DNA from: Qipengyuania profundimaris
GTDB lineage: Bacteria; Pseudomonadota; Alphaproteobacteria; Sphingomonadales; Sphingomonadaceae
Direction: 5' to 3'
Assembly: GCF_030717945.1 (NCBI RefSeq)
Contig: NZ_JAVAIM010000001.1
Span: 1,921,131 to 1,985,130, forward strand
Length of the DNA stretch: 64,000 nucleotides
The notes under the pieces: generated by a model
Seen by the model: the letters and a program-made list of their open reading frames with translations, nothing else
What the model was told of the DNA's origin: nothing
Database searches by the model: none
Made by a program: the position numbers and the translations under genes
Shown: positions 62,925 to 64,000 of the stretch, one piece after another
How positions within the stretch are numbered: the first letter of the stretch is position 1
Layout of the letters: each line of letters opens with the position of its first letter

Positions 62925-63566
62925 ATGACTAATCGACTCGCTCTTGCCGCCCTCGCCCTGTTCGCCGCGCCCCTCGCCGCGCAGGACGCCGACACCGATG
63001 CTTTCCCTGCTCCCGCGACCGAACTCGTCGTGCTGGAGACGACGGCGGGCGACATCACTGTGGAGCTGGAGACGGAGCGGGCACCGATCACGACGGCCAA
63101 TTTCCTGCGCTATGTCGACGAGGACCGGTTCGACGGCATCGTCTTCTATCGCGCGATGAGACTCGACTATGGCGAACCGCCCAACGGCCTGATCCAGGCC
63201 GGCACGCAGAACGACCCCGAGCGCATCCTGCCCGGCATCGCGCATGAGCCGACCAGCGAGACCGGCCTCAGCCACACCGATGGTGCCCTGTCGATGGCGC
63301 GGCTCGAGCCGGGCACGGCGACCGGCGACTTCTCGATCATGGTCAAGGACCAGACCGGTCTCGACGCGATGCCCGATAGCGACGACCCGAACGAGCGGGT
63401 GGGCTATGCCGTGTTCGGCTATGTCGTGGACGGAATGGACGTCGTGCATGCGATCCACGCGATGCCGACCGATCCCGACAAGGGCGAAGGCTGGATGAAA
63501 GGGCAGATGCTGGCCGACCCGGTGGTGATCGTCGATGTCCGGCGGGTGGAACAGCCGACCGGCTAA
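62925..63566 (+). CDS. Secreted cyclophilin-type peptidyl-prolyl isomerase
   Basis: This 213-residue exported PPIase has a signal peptide (LALAALALFAAPLAAQ) and a cyclophilin domain: TTAGDITVELETERAPITT, ANFLRYVDEDRFDGIVFYRA, GALSMARLEPGTATGDFSI and FGYVVDGMDVVHAIH. It helps fold periplasmic proteins. It follows the ClpP-like gene by 26 bp and overlaps the next convergent gene by 4 bp. Confidence 0.93.
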   Translation: MTNRLALAALALFAAPLAAQDADTDAFPAPATELVVLETTAGDITVELETERAPITTANFLRYVDEDRFDGIVFYRAMRLDYGEPPNGLIQAGTQNDPERILPGIAHEPTSETGLSHTDGALSMARLEPGTATGDFSIMVKDQTGLDAMPDSDDPNERVGYAVFGYVVDGMDVVHAIHAMPTDPDKGEGWMKGQMLADPVVIVDVRRVEQPTG

Positions 63567-64000
63567 CACTCTTCGGCGGTGTTTTCCGGCGGCGGCCCTG
63601 GCGGGACGCGGGCAGGGTGCTGCCAGAACGGGTCGCTTTCAAGGCGGTGATTGTCGCCATACGCTTCGGCCAGTGCCGCATAGAGCTGCGGATCGTAAGC
63701 GGCGAGGTCCTGGTGGTTCAGGATGCGCCGCCCATCGAAGGCTTGCAGGCGGTTGGAATCGAACCAGAACTGCGTGCCTTCCGCCCAATACTCCTGGATG
63801 GTCGTCGTCGTATATTCGTTGAGCCAGAGATTGGTCGCAAGCGCATTGTCGTACGCCGCCTGCACCCGCGCGTAGAGTGCCGGATCGACGGCATGGATCG
63901 CAAATAGGACATTGTGCGCCATCTCGTGGACGAAGATCGTTTCGCCGAAATAGCGGCTGACGGGCAGGCCGAGCACGTCCTCTTCCGAACCGACCGTCCG
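63563..64000 (-). CDS. Metallopeptidase-like protein (5' end outside window)
   Basis: This partial frame of 145 codons runs off the right edge without a start. It contains SRYFGETIFVHEMAHNVLF, a zincin-type HExxH, then a Tyr-rich region (LWLNEYTTTTIQEYWAEGTQFWFD) and DPQLYAALAEAYGDNH. The EYWAEGTQFWF part resembles secreted metallopeptidase-like proteins of unknown role, where a second Glu binds the metal. The C-terminus is Pro-rich. It is convergent with the cyclophilin gene. Confidence 0.75.
   Translation of the reverse strand, partial: RTVGSEEDVLGLPVSRYFGETIFVHEMAHNVLFAIHAVDPALYARVQAAYDNALATNLWLNEYTTTTIQEYWAEGTQFWFDSNRLQAFDGRRILNHQDLAAYDPQLYAALAEAYGDNHRLESDPFWQHPARVPPGPPPENTAEEC

Overview
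This is high-GC, densely packed alphaproteobacterial DNA, most probably from a sphingomonad of the Erythrobacteraceae. That placement is inferred from gene content and protein style (XrtA locus order, KorAB, RppH, ETF-QO, a BlaI/M56 pair). Genes often overlap by 4 bp (ATGA, GTGA, TTGA). I see no rRNA, tRNA, CRISPR array, insertion sequence or prophage, and no gap over 300 bp.

Bases 1-17173 hold most of an exosortase A (XrtA/PEP-CTERM) exopolysaccharide locus. A long leftward operon runs from the export lipoprotein (11437) through the Wzz-like chain-length protein, tyrosine autokinase, beta-barrel protein, secretion ATPase, polysaccharide deacetylase, FemAB protein, glycosyltransferase and exosortase to an asparagine-synthetase-type amidotransferase cut by the left edge. 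Upstream lies a second module: a PLP decarboxylase and AMP-dependent ligase on the minus strand, with a GNAT/FemAB-like transferase, an acyl carrier protein and two alpha/beta hydrolases divergent on the plus strand. By analogy with butirosin BtrK/BtrI chemistry I propose that this module makes a decarboxylated amino-acyl group on the carrier protein to decorate the polysaccharide. The exosortase lacks the EpsI domain that is often fused to it.

Bases 17170-32329 are mainly housekeeping: an RNA methyltransferase, Nnr repair, IlvD, an N-formylglutamate amidohydrolase, IspE, ETF-QO, a divergent uracil-DNA-glycosylase-like protein with a lytic transglycosylase, MoaB, a Na+/Ca2+-exchanger-like protein, and a PA0069-type radical SAM gene behind an exact alphaproteobacterial LexA box. 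DUF1330 and DUF411 proteins follow. Bases 32371-43972 carry an acetyltransferase, a fatty-acyl-CoA ligase, DnaE, glutathione peroxidase, LolD/LolC, PurF, a short-chain dehydrogenase and a PilZ protein.

Bases 44106-55565 hold a serine hydrolase and cyclopropane-fatty-acid synthase pair, a sulfotransferase, a photolyase, a YdjM-like membrane protein that appears to start at CTG, a PAP2 phosphatase, 2-oxoglutarate:ferredoxin oxidoreductase (KorAB), a lipase/esterase with RppH, and a TPR protein. Bases 55627-64000 hold RsmB, GuaB, 3-hydroxybutyrate dehydrogenase, a zinc metallopeptidase, an M56/BlaI sensor-repressor pair, a divergent ClpP-like peptidase, a cyclophilin and a metallopeptidase-like gene cut by the right edge. 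The BlaI promoter has two 15-bp operator-like repeats exactly two helical turns apart, lying over its -35 and -10.
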